Assembly: GCA_003245395.1 (NCBI GenBank)
Contig: QKDF01000117.1
Span: 1-5,445, forward strand
Reading direction: 5' to 3'
Length of the DNA stretch: 5,445 nucleotides
From: Clostridia bacterium
Lineage (GTDB): Bacteria; Bacillota; Clostridia; Oscillospirales; Oscillospiraceae
A model generated the notes under the pieces. It was given only the letters and a program-made list of their open reading frames with translations, did not search any database and was not told the origin of the DNA. The translations under genes were made by a program, and so were the position numbers. Positions 1 through 5,379 of the stretch are shown here, piece after piece. Position 1 is the first letter of the stretch, and each line of letters opens with the position of its first letter.

Positions 1-193
1 GCTCCATGGGCGCATCGAACTGTGGGGTATCCCAGTCGCTGACACTTTTCCAGGCCAGGACCAGAGAGCCGCCGTCGTCAATGCCATATTCCCCGGCCAC
101 AAATGTAAACGTCCAGGTGGAAAATTCACCCGCTGTCACATCCTTCACAGGGCTCATGGAAACAGCTCCCATATACTTTTCGTCTTTCCTCAT
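1..193 (-). CDS. 5' end of a DUF3604-like protein (partial, runs off left edge)
   Basis: Reading the minus strand from the ATG at 193-191 gives 64 uninterrupted residues beginning MRKDEKYMGAVSMSP. A ribosome binding site (AGGAG) lies 6 bases upstream. The segment contains the strings EYGIDDGG and SDWDTPQFDAP. From memory, a GIDDGG stretch followed by SDW.xPQ is typical of the N-terminal part of DUF3604 proteins, large proteins of unclear function related to metal-dependent PHP-type hydrolases. No signal peptide or membrane segment is visible, so a cytoplasmic location is likely. The gene is divergent from the LysR regulator and shares a 69-bp intergenic region with it, so the regulator may control it. 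That a gene starts here is well supported; the family name rests on a short match and is tentative. Confidence 0.72.
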   Translation of the reverse strand, partial: MRKDEKYMGAVSMSPVKDVTAGEFSTWTFTFVAGEYGIDDGGSLVLAWKSVSDWDTPQFDAPME

Positions 194-223
194 AAAATAC
201 TCCTTTGCTTCTATTCGTTCAAA

Positions 224-232
224 TGCTATACT
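224..232 (+). promoter_or_regulatory. Extended -10 promoter of the lysR gene
   Basis: TGCTATACT matches the extended -10 form TGnTATAAT with one mismatch. Only a poor -35 candidate (TTGCTT, 205-210, 16-bp spacer) precedes it, which suits an extended -10 promoter. Transcription would start near 239, giving a leader of about 24 bases before the ATG at 263. The same nine bases recur at 5340-5348. Confidence 0.55.
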
Positions 233-243
233 TGAGACAAGTA
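229..243. promoter_or_regulatory. Perfect 15-bp inverted repeat, candidate operator
   Basis: Arms TACTTG and CAAGTA flank the 3-base centre AGA. The repeat overlaps the -10 box and the likely transcription start of lysR and sits between two divergent genes. LysR-type proteins commonly bind such dyads to repress their own gene and control the divergent one. The dyad has outer T and A separated by 13 bases, not the classic T-N11-A, so assignment to this regulator is an inference. Confidence 0.45.
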
Positions 244-262
244 AACACGACGAGGGATTCAT

Positions 263-1135
263 ATGAACTTACAGACTCTATATTCTTTTCAAAAGGTCGC
301 TCACCTGGAGCACTTTACGGAAGCCGCAGCACAGCTAAACACCTCTCAGCCCGCTCTCTCTCGTACCATTCACTCCTTGGAAGAAGAAATCGGTGTTCCG
401 CTTTTTAACCGAACCGGCAACCAGATTACACTGAATGAAAACGGTCGTCTCTTCCTGTCTACTGTAGAAAATATTTTGCAGGAAATGGAACAGTCAATCA
501 CTCAGATCCGGGAATACAACAGCATCAAAAGCCGCACCATCGGCCTCTACATTACTTCTGCCGGTGTTTATATTCCTCGGCTGATTCAGTCTTTTAAGCT
601 TCGTCATCCGGAAACGGTTTTTAATCTGTGCAGCAATCCCAACGACCTTGAAAAGGGCTATCATTTTTCCATTTTTGCATCCGTGAAAAAGAGTCTGGAG
701 TCCTCCGTTATTCTTGCAAGGGAGCCGCTTTTCCTTACTGTTGGTCAAAACGATCCTCTTGCCAAAGCTTCGTCCGTAAAACTGGGGGATCTGGCAAACC
801 GCAATTTTCTGTTTCAGTCACCCTACAACGACATGTACGAAATTCAGATACATTTTTGCCACGAGGCCGGTTTTTCGCCCGACATTAAAATCGTTACTGA
901 CAAATCCAACATCTTAATGAATCTCATCAAAATTGGGGAAGGGATTTCTCTGCTGCCTTATTTCACCGAGCAAAGTCATACAGAGAATGAACTAATTCAG
1001 ATACCAGTTTCCGATATCGACTGTTACCGCTATATCTGTCTGCGGCCAAATCACAATGTCTACGAAACTGAACTCGCCCAAAAATTCCAACAATTTTGTA
1101 TCAGTTTCTTCGCAAAAATAGAAAAAAACAGGTAA
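263..1135 (+). CDS. LysR-type transcriptional regulator
   Basis: The 290-residue length is normal for this family of DNA-binding activators/repressors that respond to small metabolites. Residues 1-60 form the winged helix-turn-helix: FTEAAAQLNTSQPALSRTI (18-36) is the recognition region, followed by LEEEIGVPLFNR (39-50), the family's wing signature. Residues from about 88 to 288 form the periplasmic-binding-protein-like effector domain, starting near RTIGLYITSAG and containing the typical GEGISLLPYF stretch. The start is fixed by GAGGG at 252-256, 6 bases before the ATG. The gene reads away from the DUF3604-like gene and toward the M20 hydrolase 153 bp downstream; both flanking spacers hold palindromes that could be its targets. 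No clear terminator follows it, so read-through into the hydrolase gene is possible. The effector cannot be deduced; it may be a substrate or product of the hydrolase. Codon use is more AT-rich than in the CoA genes further right. Confidence 0.93.
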   Translation: MNLQTLYSFQKVAHLEHFTEAAAQLNTSQPALSRTIHSLEEEIGVPLFNRTGNQITLNENGRLFLSTVENILQEMEQSITQIREYNSIKSRTIGLYITSAGVYIPRLIQSFKLRHPETVFNLCSNPNDLEKGYHFSIFASVKKSLESSVILAREPLFLTVGQNDPLAKASSVKLGDLANRNFLFQSPYNDMYEIQIHFCHEAGFSPDIKIVTDKSNILMNLIKIGEGISLLPYFTEQSHTENELIQIPVSDIDCYRYICLRPNHNVYETELAQKFQQFCISFFAKIEKNR

Positions 1136-1195
1136 GGGCGCTTATCAGACGCCATTATCTGTCTGGTGATAGAGTAACTGAATTTCTCCATCATG

Positions 1196-1201
1196 TAAAA
1201 T
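1196..1201 (+). promoter_or_regulatory. Possible -10 box for the M20 hydrolase gene
   Basis: TAAAAT matches the -10 consensus at five of six bases, and a TG lies directly before it. No convincing -35 box is seen. If real, transcription would begin near 1208, just upstream of the palindrome at 1215-1240, which could then act as a roadblock operator. A weaker alternative is TTTATT-17-TATGCT at 1210-1238, overlapping the palindrome. Confidence 0.25.
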
Positions 1202-1214
1202 ATCTATTTTTTAT

Positions 1215-1240
1215 TCAGCATAACACAATTGTTATGCTGA
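1215..1240. promoter_or_regulatory. 26-bp inverted repeat, candidate operator of the M20 gene
   Basis: Two perfect 11-base arms, TCAGCATAACA (1215-1225) and TGTTATGCTGA (1230-1240), flank the 4-base centre CAAT. No T-run follows on either strand; on the plus strand the T-rich stretch precedes the arms. This argues against a terminator and for a protein-binding site. The inner ATAAC-N6-GTTAT core resembles LysR-family sites. Its position 48 bp before the M20 start codon and downstream of lysR makes that regulator the first candidate to bind it. It could also fold as a hairpin in the 5' leader. Confidence 0.55.
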
Positions 1241-1275
1241 TAGGTGTGTGTTGCCATTTTCAGGCATTTTTTCGC

Positions 1276-1282
1276 AAGGAGG
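1276..1282 (+). promoter_or_regulatory. Ribosome binding site that fixes the M20 start
   Basis: AAGGAGG, an exact match to the anti-Shine-Dalgarno complement, lies 6 bases before the ATG at 1289. The in-frame GTG at 1244 has no such site and would add 15 unrelated residues, so 1289 is preferred. Confidence 0.85.
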
Positions 1283-1288
1283 AGTTTT

Positions 1289-2485
1289 ATGTTTGATTTT
1301 AGACAGGAAGCGGAACAGGTACTGGATAAGGCCATTGCCTTTCGGCGAGATTTCCATATGCACCCGGAAACCAGCTGTAATGAATTCCGAACCGCTGATA
1401 TTGTTGCCAAATACCTGGAATCTCTGGGAATAGATGTATACCGCCACTTCGCCGGAAAGCTGCCGAGCGTTGTGGGTGTTCTCCGTGGATGCTGCCCGGG
1501 ACCAACGGTTGCGCTTCGTGCGGACATGGATGCGCTTCGATTTCAGGAGCTATCCGACTTACCCTATCGTTCAACGGTAGATGGCGTGATGCATGCCTGC
1601 GGTCACGACTGCCACACGGCTTCTCTGATGTGTGCCGCTGAAGTTTTAGCAAAGCATCGCAGTGAATTGCGAGGCAATGTGAAGTTTATCTTTGAGCCCG
1701 CAGAGGAAGATATTGGAGGAGCACGCCTTATGATTGAAAATGGCGTTCTCGAAAATCCCCATGTAGATGCAATTTTTGGGCTTCATGTGGAAAATGCCTA
1801 TCAAACCGGCAGCATCTGCATCTGCAATGGAGAAATGCAAGCGGCATCGGATCGTCTCGTTATCAAAATTAAGGGAAAAAGCGTGCATGGCGCATTTCCG
1901 CATTTAGGCATTGATGCAATTATGATTGCCAGCCATTTCCTTGTAACGCTGCAAACAATGATGGCAAGAGAAAAGGACACCTTTGAACACGCAATTATTA
2001 CCTTTGGTCAGATCAGCGGCGGTACGGCACGCAATATTGTATGTGATGAAGTCATACTAAATGGGATTTGCCGCACGTTGAATCCAGCTACTAGAGAGTT
2101 GCTTAATCGCCGGATCGATGAAATTTTGCAGGGCATCACTCAAGCTTTTCACGGAAGTTATGAGTTTGACCGACAAATGAGCTTTCCGGCGCTAATTTGC
2201 AACAGTGAGCTGACCAACCATGTTAAATCTGCGGCAGAAAAGGTCATTGGCAGTCAAAACATTCAAACCATGCCGCACGCTGTATTAGGCTGTGAGTCTT
2301 TCGCCTACTTTTCTGAAAAAGTTCCAGGCTCCTATTTTTGGCTTGGCAGCGGAAATGTGGAAAAGCAGATTGATATGCCGCTGCATACGCCATGTTTCGA
2401 TATTGATGAAAGCTGCATGATTACAGCAATTGCCATGCACGCTTCCATCGTCTATAATTATCTCAATTCAACTGAGATGAAATAA
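1289..2485 (+). CDS. M20-family metal-dependent amidohydrolase / carboxypeptidase
   Basis: This is a 398-residue zinc- or manganese-type hydrolase of the M20D amidohydrolase group (hippurate hydrolase, N-acyl-amino-acid and indole-acetyl-amino-acid hydrolases). These enzymes cleave the amide bond of N-acylated amino acids in the cytoplasm. Expected ligands and motifs are present in order: RRDFHMHPE (19-27), ADMDAL (78-83), MHACGHDCHTA (101-111) with Cys104 and His106, EPAEEDIGGA (136-145) with Glu139/Glu140, GLHVE (164-168) with His166, and MPLHTPCFDIDE (363-374) with His366. The dimerisation (lid) domain spans about 185-295, with His200 and PHLGID (204-209). No signal peptide is seen. CGHDCHTA has Cys108 where Ala is more common. 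The length is normal and the catalytic set is intact, so the enzyme should be active. It may be cotranscribed with lysR. The substrate is not readable from sequence: acyl-amino acids, conjugated aromatic acids and short peptides are all possible. Confidence 0.93.
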   Translation: MFDFRQEAEQVLDKAIAFRRDFHMHPETSCNEFRTADIVAKYLESLGIDVYRHFAGKLPSVVGVLRGCCPGPTVALRADMDALRFQELSDLPYRSTVDGVMHACGHDCHTASLMCAAEVLAKHRSELRGNVKFIFEPAEEDIGGARLMIENGVLENPHVDAIFGLHVENAYQTGSICICNGEMQAASDRLVIKIKGKSVHGAFPHLGIDAIMIASHFLVTLQTMMAREKDTFEHAIITFGQISGGTARNIVCDEVILNGICRTLNPATRELLNRRIDEILQGITQAFHGSYEFDRQMSFPALICNSELTNHVKSAAEKVIGSQNIQTMPHAVLGCESFAYFSEKVPGSYFWLGSGNVEKQIDMPLHTPCFDIDESCMITAIAMHASIVYNYLNSTEMK

Positions 2486-2556
2486 CCGTGCTACATACTT
2501 TCGCATCGGGCAGCACATGGGTCTTTCCTGGAATTGCCTGATTTTCACCGGGTCTG

Positions 2557-2735
2557 GGCGTGACGCCGTACCGGATTCCCTTATTTCGGTTCCCGGCTGT
2601 TGATCTCTCCATCAGTTGGATGGAGAGTATCTCCCGGTAAGCGGGTGTGCAAATTACCGGCTCACTCCGGAGTGTCCGGCCATTGCCGGTATTCTGCGAA
2701 AGCGTGGTGGCAAACTTTATCCTCGTAACGGATAT
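2557..2735 (+). other. Structured non-coding segment, possible ncRNA or riboswitch-like element
   Basis: No convincing coding frame exists between the M20 stop and the terminator at 2736. Instead there is a chain of perfect or near-perfect inverted repeats: 2557-2567 (GGCGT/ACGCC), 2605-2627 (9-bp stem CTCTCCATC/GATGGAGAG, 5-base loop), 2634-2660 (CCGGTAA/TTACCGG), 2663-2674 (palindrome CACTCCGGAGTG), 2676-2689 (CCGGC/GCCGG with a 4-base loop), a short stem closed by a GAAA tetraloop (2695-2704), and 2715-2739 (CTTTATCC pairing with GGATA..AAG). ACCGG at 2656-2660 can also pair with CCGGT at 2686-2690, so alternative folds exist. I do not recognise a T-box, SAM, TPP, FMN, glycine, lysine, purine or cobalamin consensus on the plus strand. 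It could be a terminated small RNA, an attenuator-type leader, or an elaborate 3' UTR of the hydrolase transcript. Confidence 0.4.
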
Positions 2736-2783
2736 AAAGAGATCGCGATGTCCTGTATGGCATCGTGGTCTCTTTAATTTTTT
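2736..2783 (+). terminator. Strong intrinsic terminator
   Basis: A 17-bp stem (2736-2752 with 2759-2775, including three G-T wobbles) encloses the 6-base loop CTGTAT. It is followed by AA and six T (2778-2783). It lies 250 bp past the M20 stop, far for a simple gene end, and directly after the structured segment. AAG at 2737-2739 can alternatively pair in the hairpin 2715-2739, so the two structures compete. Confidence 0.88.
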
Positions 2784-3048
2784 ATGCAAATCACGTCATT
2801 CCATCTGCAGATACCGGCATGTTTCAGAACGCGCTCAATAACCAGACTTGTCGGTCGACCCGCTGACGAGATCCCGTGGGAAAGAACGTCCTAGATCGCT
2901 GCACTTTACACAATCACACTGATCAGCCAAGTAATTTAACAGGCACGTCAGCGCTAAATAATCAGGATGCCCGGTAAAACTGGCATGGATGTTGCTTGCA
3001 ATCTCATAGAAGCTCCATCAGCCGCAATCTAGTACAGGAGGAATCAAC
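2784..3048 (+). other. Non-coding leader and promoter region of the CoA-transferase operon
   Basis: This 265-bp stretch lies between the terminator and the CoA-transferase start. I see no gene and no long repeat. It holds a SalI-type palindrome GGTCGACC (2853-2860), an imperfect dyad ATGCC/GGCAT near 2967-2986, and a weak promoter candidate at 2936-2962. The last 13 bases are the ribosome binding site AGGAGG (3036-3041) and a 7-base spacer. The length leaves room for regulator sites or an upstream promoter that I could not pin down. Confidence 0.5.
2936..2962 (+). promoter_or_regulatory. Weak promoter candidate for the CoA-transferase operon
   Basis: TTAACA (2936-2941, 5 of 6 to TTGACA) and AATAAT (2957-2962, 5 of 6 to TATAAT) are separated by 15 bases, shorter than the optimal 17. 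A start near 2969 would give a leader of about 80 bases. Another good -35 (TTTACA, 2905-2910) has no -10 at proper spacing. Confidence 0.28.
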
Positions 3049-4248
3049 ATGGAAAATCACTTGGCGTTGAGCAATCTCCGCGTGCTCGACCTGACGCGCG
3101 TCCTAGCCGGGCCATACTGCACCATGTATCTGGCGGATCTGGGCGCAGAGGTCATTAAAATTGAAATCCCGGAGACCGGTGATGATACAAGGGGCATGGG
3201 CCCCTTTCAAAACGGAGAAAGTCTGTATTATTGTAACGTTAACCGTAACAAAAAAGGTGTTACGCTTAACCTGAAAAAGCCTGAAGGCCGCCAGCTGTTT
3301 TTGGAAATGGTCAAGTATGCGGACGTGGTGGTGGAAAATTACCGCCCCGGCGTCATGGATAAGCTGGGCCTGGGCTATGAGGTACTTAAAGAGGTAAACG
3401 ACCAGATCATCTACGCCGCTGTCTCCGGTTTCGGCAGCTACGGTCCTCTGCATCAGCGGCCTGGATATGACATTATCGCTCAGGCCATGGGCGGTATTAT
3501 GAGTCTGACCGGCCCGGAGGGGGGCGGCCCCACCCGCACCGGCAGTGCCATCGGCGATCTGATCGGCGGCCTGAATCTGACAATCGGCATTCTGGCTGCC
3601 CTCAACGGGCGAAGCATCACCGGAAAAGGACAGCGAGTGGATGTGGCCCTGGTGGACGGCATCGTATCTGCTCTGGAGACCAACACGCAGCGACTGCTGG
3701 CCAACGGCGTTCAGCCGGCCCGCATGGGCAACCGCTACCCGTCGGCGTCTCCGTACGACTCTTTTCAGGCCAAGGACGGTGAGTTTGTCATTGGCTGTGC
3801 CAATAACAAGCTGTTCAACCTGCTGTGCACGAAGGTTCTCCACCGTCCGGATTTGCTGGAGGATGAGCGCTTCACCACCAATGAGCTGCGCTGCGTCCAT
3901 CAGGCAGAGCTGAAAGCGGAAATTGAAAAATGGTCTCCGGATTATACCATCGAAGAAGCCGTGGACCAGATTCTGGGTGCCGGCGTACCGGCCGCCCCGA
4001 TTTATGACATTAAGGCCGTGATGGCCAATGATCATATCGCTCACGTCCGGGAGATGTTTCTGGAATGTGAGCACCCAGTGGCTGGACACCTGAGAATCAA
4101 CGGCAATCCGGTCAAGCTGATGGACAGCATGCCCCGCCTGCGCACACCCGCTCCCACGCTGGGCCAGGATAACAAATCCGTATATGAGGACATATTCGGC
4201 CTGAGCCCGGAGCATCTGGCAACCCTTGCGGCCGAAGGCGTCATTTGA
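3049..4248 (+). CDS. CaiB/BaiF family (family III) CoA-transferase
   Basis: The 399-residue length is typical of family III CoA-transferases (formyl-CoA transferase, CaiB, BaiF, succinate-hydroxymethylglutarate CoA-transferase). These cytoplasmic enzymes move CoA from a donor thioester to a free carboxylic acid and form interlocked dimers. Seen in order: LRVLDLTRVLAGPYCTMYLADLGAEVIKIE (10-39, the N-terminal nucleotide-fold signature), NRNKKGVTLNL (65-75), VENYRPGVMDKLGLGY (95-110), SGFGSYGP (126-133), PGYDIIAQAMGG (138-149), and GSAIGDLIGG (165-174). Asp170 there corresponds to the catalytic aspartate (Asp169 of formyl-CoA transferase) that forms the acyl anhydride. MGNRYPSASPYDSF begins near residue 226. 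AGGAGG lies 7 bases before the ATG. Only 31 bp separate it from the lyase gene downstream, so they form an operon. The pairing suggests it activates a hydroxymethylglutarate-like acid, but acceptor specificity cannot be read from the family. Codons are visibly more GC-rich than in the M20 gene. Confidence 0.95.
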   Translation: MENHLALSNLRVLDLTRVLAGPYCTMYLADLGAEVIKIEIPETGDDTRGMGPFQNGESLYYCNVNRNKKGVTLNLKKPEGRQLFLEMVKYADVVVENYRPGVMDKLGLGYEVLKEVNDQIIYAAVSGFGSYGPLHQRPGYDIIAQAMGGIMSLTGPEGGGPTRTGSAIGDLIGGLNLTIGILAALNGRSITGKGQRVDVALVDGIVSALETNTQRLLANGVQPARMGNRYPSASPYDSFQAKDGEFVIGCANNKLFNLLCTKVLHRPDLLEDERFTTNELRCVHQAELKAEIEKWSPDYTIEEAVDQILGAGVPAAPIYDIKAVMANDHIAHVREMFLECEHPVAGHLRINGNPVKLMDSMPRLRTPAPTLGQDNKSVYEDIFGLSPEHLATLAAEGVI

Positions 4249-4263
4249 CGCGGTGGAATGCGG

Positions 4264-4270
4264 AAAGGAG
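4264..4270 (+). promoter_or_regulatory. Ribosome binding site that fixes the lyase start
   Basis: AAAGGAG lies 9 bases before the ATG at 4280. The ATG at 4226 is in frame but lies inside the CoA-transferase gene, and its first 18 residues do not look like the family N-terminus. The alignment with HMG-CoA lyases begins just after residue 1 of the 4280 start. Confidence 0.8.
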
Positions 4271-4279
4271 TTTTGCTTT

Positions 4280-5194
4280 ATGAATCTGCCAAAATCCGTG
4301 GAAATGATTGAGGTTTGTCCCCGGGACGGCTTCCAAAATGTACATGAACCGATCACGCATGACGCGAAGGTAGCCGTCATCCGCCAGCTGGCCAAGGCCG
4401 GCTTTAAGCGCATGGAGATCGTCTCTTTCGTCAGCCCCAAGGCAATCCCGCAGATGGCCGATGCCCGGGAAGTGGTGGAGGACACCCAGCAGGCGCTACG
4501 GGATAACGGTGTGGAGTCTGTGGCACTGGTACCCAACCAGCGAGGCGTAGAGACCGCGGTGGAGCTTGGCATCAATGAAATCACCTATGTCATCAGCGTC
4601 AGTGAAAAGCACAACATGGCCAATGTTCGCCGGACTCCCGCCGAGTCCATGGAACAGTTTAAGGCCCTGATCGAAGAGTACGGACACAAAATCCGTTTCC
4701 GTCTGGCACTGGCCACCGCGCTGGGCTGTCCCTTCGGAGAGGTTATCCGCACAGAACGGGTGGCGGAGATGGCCCGTTTCGGCTTTGATCTGGGCTGTAA
4801 AGAGGTGATGCTCGCCGACACCGTGGGCATGGCCAATCCCGTTCGGGTCACCAACCTGATGGAGCCCCTGATCCGGGAATTTGGCGCCGACCGGCTCATC
4901 ATGCACCTGCACGATACCCGCGGTCTGGCTCTGGCCAATACGCTGGCCGCCATGCAGTTGGGCCTGTACAAATTTGAATCCGCTGCCGGCGGACTGGGCG
5001 GATGTCCCTTTGCCCCCGGCGCCGCCGGTAACGTGGCCAGCGAGGATGTTCTGAACATGCTCACCGAGATGGGTGTGGAGACCGGCATCAGCGGCGACGA
5101 GCTGCACAAGGCCGTGATGCTGATCAAGGAAAATATCCCCGCGCCCATTGTCAGCCATATGGCCCATCTCTATAAGCAGACCACCTGTGCCTGA
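4280..5194 (+). CDS. Hydroxymethylglutaryl-CoA lyase-like enzyme
   Basis: This 304-residue TIM-barrel enzyme belongs to the DRE-metallolyase / HMGL-like family. The reference reaction splits HMG-CoA into acetyl-CoA and acetoacetate using a divalent metal. Visible motifs: EVCPRDGFQN (11-20) with Arg15/Asp16, MEIVSFVSPKAIPQMAD (45-61) with Glu46, ALGCPFG (147-153), LADTVG (178-183), HLHDTRGLALANT (209-221) with metal ligands His209 and His211, and GGLGGCPFAPGAAGNVASED (237-256) with catalytic-loop Cys242 and Asn251. These correspond to human HMGCL Arg41, Asp42, Glu72, His233, His235, Cys266 and Asn275 at a constant offset within each half, so the active site is complete. Differences are Val21-His22 where human has Glu47-Lys48, and Arg214 where human has Tyr after HDT. 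No transit peptide is seen; the protein is cytoplasmic. It is the second gene of the operon with the CoA-transferase and is followed by a terminator. It could act on HMG-CoA or on a related 3-hydroxy-3-alkyl-glutaryl-type thioester. Confidence 0.92.
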   Translation: MNLPKSVEMIEVCPRDGFQNVHEPITHDAKVAVIRQLAKAGFKRMEIVSFVSPKAIPQMADAREVVEDTQQALRDNGVESVALVPNQRGVETAVELGINEITYVISVSEKHNMANVRRTPAESMEQFKALIEEYGHKIRFRLALATALGCPFGEVIRTERVAEMARFGFDLGCKEVMLADTVGMANPVRVTNLMEPLIREFGADRLIMHLHDTRGLALANTLAAMQLGLYKFESAAGGLGGCPFAPGAAGNVASEDVLNMLTEMGVETGISGDELHKAVMLIKENIPAPIVSHMAHLYKQTTCA

Positions 5195-5255
5195 GTGGTT
5201 TGGGCTTCGGTGCCCGAAACTTTTATAGACTTTCTGTACGTTTCATCTCTCCCAG

Positions 5256-5293
5256 CCAAAAAGCGGCAGCCCTTCGGGCTGTCCGCTTTTTGG
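5256..5293 (+). terminator. Intrinsic terminator of the CoA-transferase/lyase operon
   Basis: An 11-bp stem CCAAAAAGCGG/CCGCTTTTTGG continues into a 6-bp stem CAGCCC/GGGCTG with loop TTC and one bulged T (5282). Five T (5287-5291) end the 3' arm, and the matching A-run on the 5' side would let it work on the opposite strand too. It lies 61 bp after the lyase stop. Confidence 0.93.
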
Positions 5294-5339
5294 TATTACG
5301 GGTAATCTCTTTTTGGGGGCTTCTCTTTACTTTAAAAAC

Positions 5340-5348
5340 TGCTATACT
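5340..5348 (+). promoter_or_regulatory. Extended -10 promoter of the right-edge gene
   Basis: TGCTATACT is identical to the box before lysR. There is no good -35 at 16-18 bp. Transcription would start near 5355, inside the palindrome that follows, giving a leader of about 25 bases. Confidence 0.6.
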
Positions 5349-5349
5349 G

Positions 5350-5364
5350 GTTTCAGACTGAAAC
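5350..5364. promoter_or_regulatory. Perfect 15-bp inverted repeat, candidate operator
   Basis: GTTTCAG and CTGAAAC are 7-base perfect arms around a single A. The repeat starts two bases after the -10 box and covers the expected transcription start, the usual place for a repressor. It is too short and lacks a T-run to be a terminator. The binding protein is not identifiable. Confidence 0.5.
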
Positions 5365-5379
5365 AGAGAGGTGAAACAT

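Noticed and set aside
1143..1171. Imperfect hairpin after lysR (TATCAGAC with GTCT-GGT-GATA) as a terminator
   Set aside because: It has a 3-base bulge, a 10-base loop and no following T-run, so termination is not supported.
1244..1288. Longer M20 start at the GTG at 1244
   Set aside because: No ribosome binding site there; the ATG at 1289 has a perfect one and matches the usual family N-terminus.
1096..1296. 66-codon plus-strand frame overlapping the lysR end and the palindrome
   Set aside because: It overlaps the lysR end and the M20 ribosome binding site and start in other frames, and has no translation signal of its own.
2541..2580. Minus-strand similarity to part of a cobalamin riboswitch (CCGGTGAAAATC and AGGGAATCCGG)
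   Set aside because: The two blocks are in the right order but separated by extra sequence, the following conserved core is missing, and the terminator lies on the opposite strand.
2463..2789. 108-codon minus-strand frame across the M20 stop and the structured spacer
   Set aside because: No ribosome binding site or recognisable motif, and it runs through the terminator stem; the inverted repeats explain the region better.
2647..2841. 64-codon plus-strand frame in the spacer
   Set aside because: It crosses the terminator hairpin and has no plausible ribosome binding site or protein-like pattern.
2863..2884. Hammerhead-ribozyme-like string: CTGACGAG followed by TCCC-GT-GGGA and AAGAAC
   Set aside because: The core needs GAAA with a U partner after a paired stem II; here it is GAAC, the stem II base does not pair at its foot, and no matching stem I or III with a proper cleavage triplet is found around GTC at 2850-2852. 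Likely chance.
3103..4584. 493-codon open frame on the minus strand opposite the CoA-transferase and lyase genes
   Set aside because: It is antisense to two well-recognised genes, its translation is low-complexity and family-free, and long antisense frames are common in GC-rich codon contexts.
4496..5167. 223-codon minus-strand frame opposite the lyase
   Set aside because: Shadow of the lyase gene; the sense frame carries all family motifs.
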